NCBI GenBank assembly: GCA_011065065.1
Contig: JAAKFL010000105.1
Location: 1-6,564, forward strand
Length of the DNA stretch: 6,564 bases
Reading direction: 5' to 3'
Source of the DNA: Chlamydiota bacterium
GTDB lineage: Bacteria > Chlamydiota > Chlamydiia > Chlamydiales > SLFE01
Under the pieces are notes generated by a model. The model did no database searches and was not told the DNA's origin. It was given only the letters and a program-made list of their open reading frames with translations. Every line of letters begins with the position of its first letter. Position 1 is the stretch's first letter. Shown piece by piece: positions 6,476 to 6,564 of the stretch. The position numbers and the translations under genes are program-made.

Positions 6476-6534
6476 GCAAAGACACGAAGACGCAAAGAAT
6501 AGGTTCACCAGACTTTGCGTCTTCGTGTCTTTGC
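6476..6534. repeat. 22-bp perfect inverted repeat of CGCAAAG/CGAAGAC words
   Basis: The arms 6476-6497 and 6513-6534 are exact inverse complements over 22 bases with a 15-base gap; GG and CC inside the gap can add a small inner stem. The arms are built from near-repeats (GCAAAGACACGAAGA, CGCAAAG). From memory, this word family is dispersed in intergenic DNA of several unrelated bacterial groups. No strong T-run flanks it. It could help end transcription from either side, or be a dispersed repeat with no local role. Confidence 0.7.
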
Positions 6535-6564
6535 TTCTTTGCGTTAAAATTTCACAAGGCACTT

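Larger units (their letters stand above)
6287..6551. repeat. Composite palindromic element with 15-bp outer inverted repeats
   Basis: AATTTTAACGCAAAG at 6287-6301 and its exact inverse complement at 6537-6551 enclose two further perfect inverted repeats (6340-6426 and 6476-6534). The left copy begins in the pseB stop codon. There is no open frame inside and no transposase. The arrangement resembles a small non-autonomous mobile element (MITE-like), but I see no clear target-site duplication. The CGCAAAG word also occurs inside the 22-bp arms, so the outer pair may simply be more copies of a common short repeat. Confidence 0.5.

Noticed and set aside
1..6564. Defence, toxin-antitoxin or secretion system hidden in the window
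   Set aside because: Four of the five genes belong to known housekeeping or sugar-nucleotide families, and the fifth shows no recognisable toxin, nuclease or effector motif.

Overview
The window reads as an ordinary bacterial chromosome segment, moderately AT-rich and densely coded. It has two divergent gene blocks and palindromic or repeated DNA at both ends. I see no rRNA, tRNA, CRISPR array, transposase or phage gene, and no clear new multi-gene system.

The left block is on the minus strand. It holds parE (topoisomerase IV ATPase subunit), then parC (DNA-cleaving subunit) overlapping it by 4 bp, then a recX-family regulator of RecA. The parC-recX junction is a long near-perfect hairpin that contains the last parC codons and ends one base before the recX start codon.

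The right block is on the plus strand and diverges from parE across about 120 AT-rich bases. It holds an unrecognised 172-residue, partly coiled-coil protein and then, 27 bp on, a pseB-type UDP-N-acetylglucosamine 4,6-dehydratase. The pair is probably one transcription unit.

From the pseB stop codon to the window end lies about 275 bp of non-coding DNA with three nested or tandem inverted repeats: a 36-bp perfect one, a 22-bp perfect one, and a 15-bp outer pair enclosing both. The first is built from ATCCTGT-type units, and the same unit is tandemly repeated at bases 4-43, so both ends of the window carry this repeat family.

Lineage is only an inference. The parE-parC order, a ParE of 605 residues and the ParE end motif (FYMGKNTPKRKNFI) resemble, from memory, the second type II topoisomerase set (gyrB2/gyrA2) of Chlamydiae. 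Bacteroidota ParE looks similar. An environmental chlamydia-like bacterium is my best guess at low to moderate confidence.

The points most worth a second look are a QLDFF peptide near the ParC C-terminus that resembles a sliding-clamp-binding motif, the hairpin that could hide the recX ribosome-binding region, the composite palindromic element after pseB, and the uncharacterised gene before pseB.
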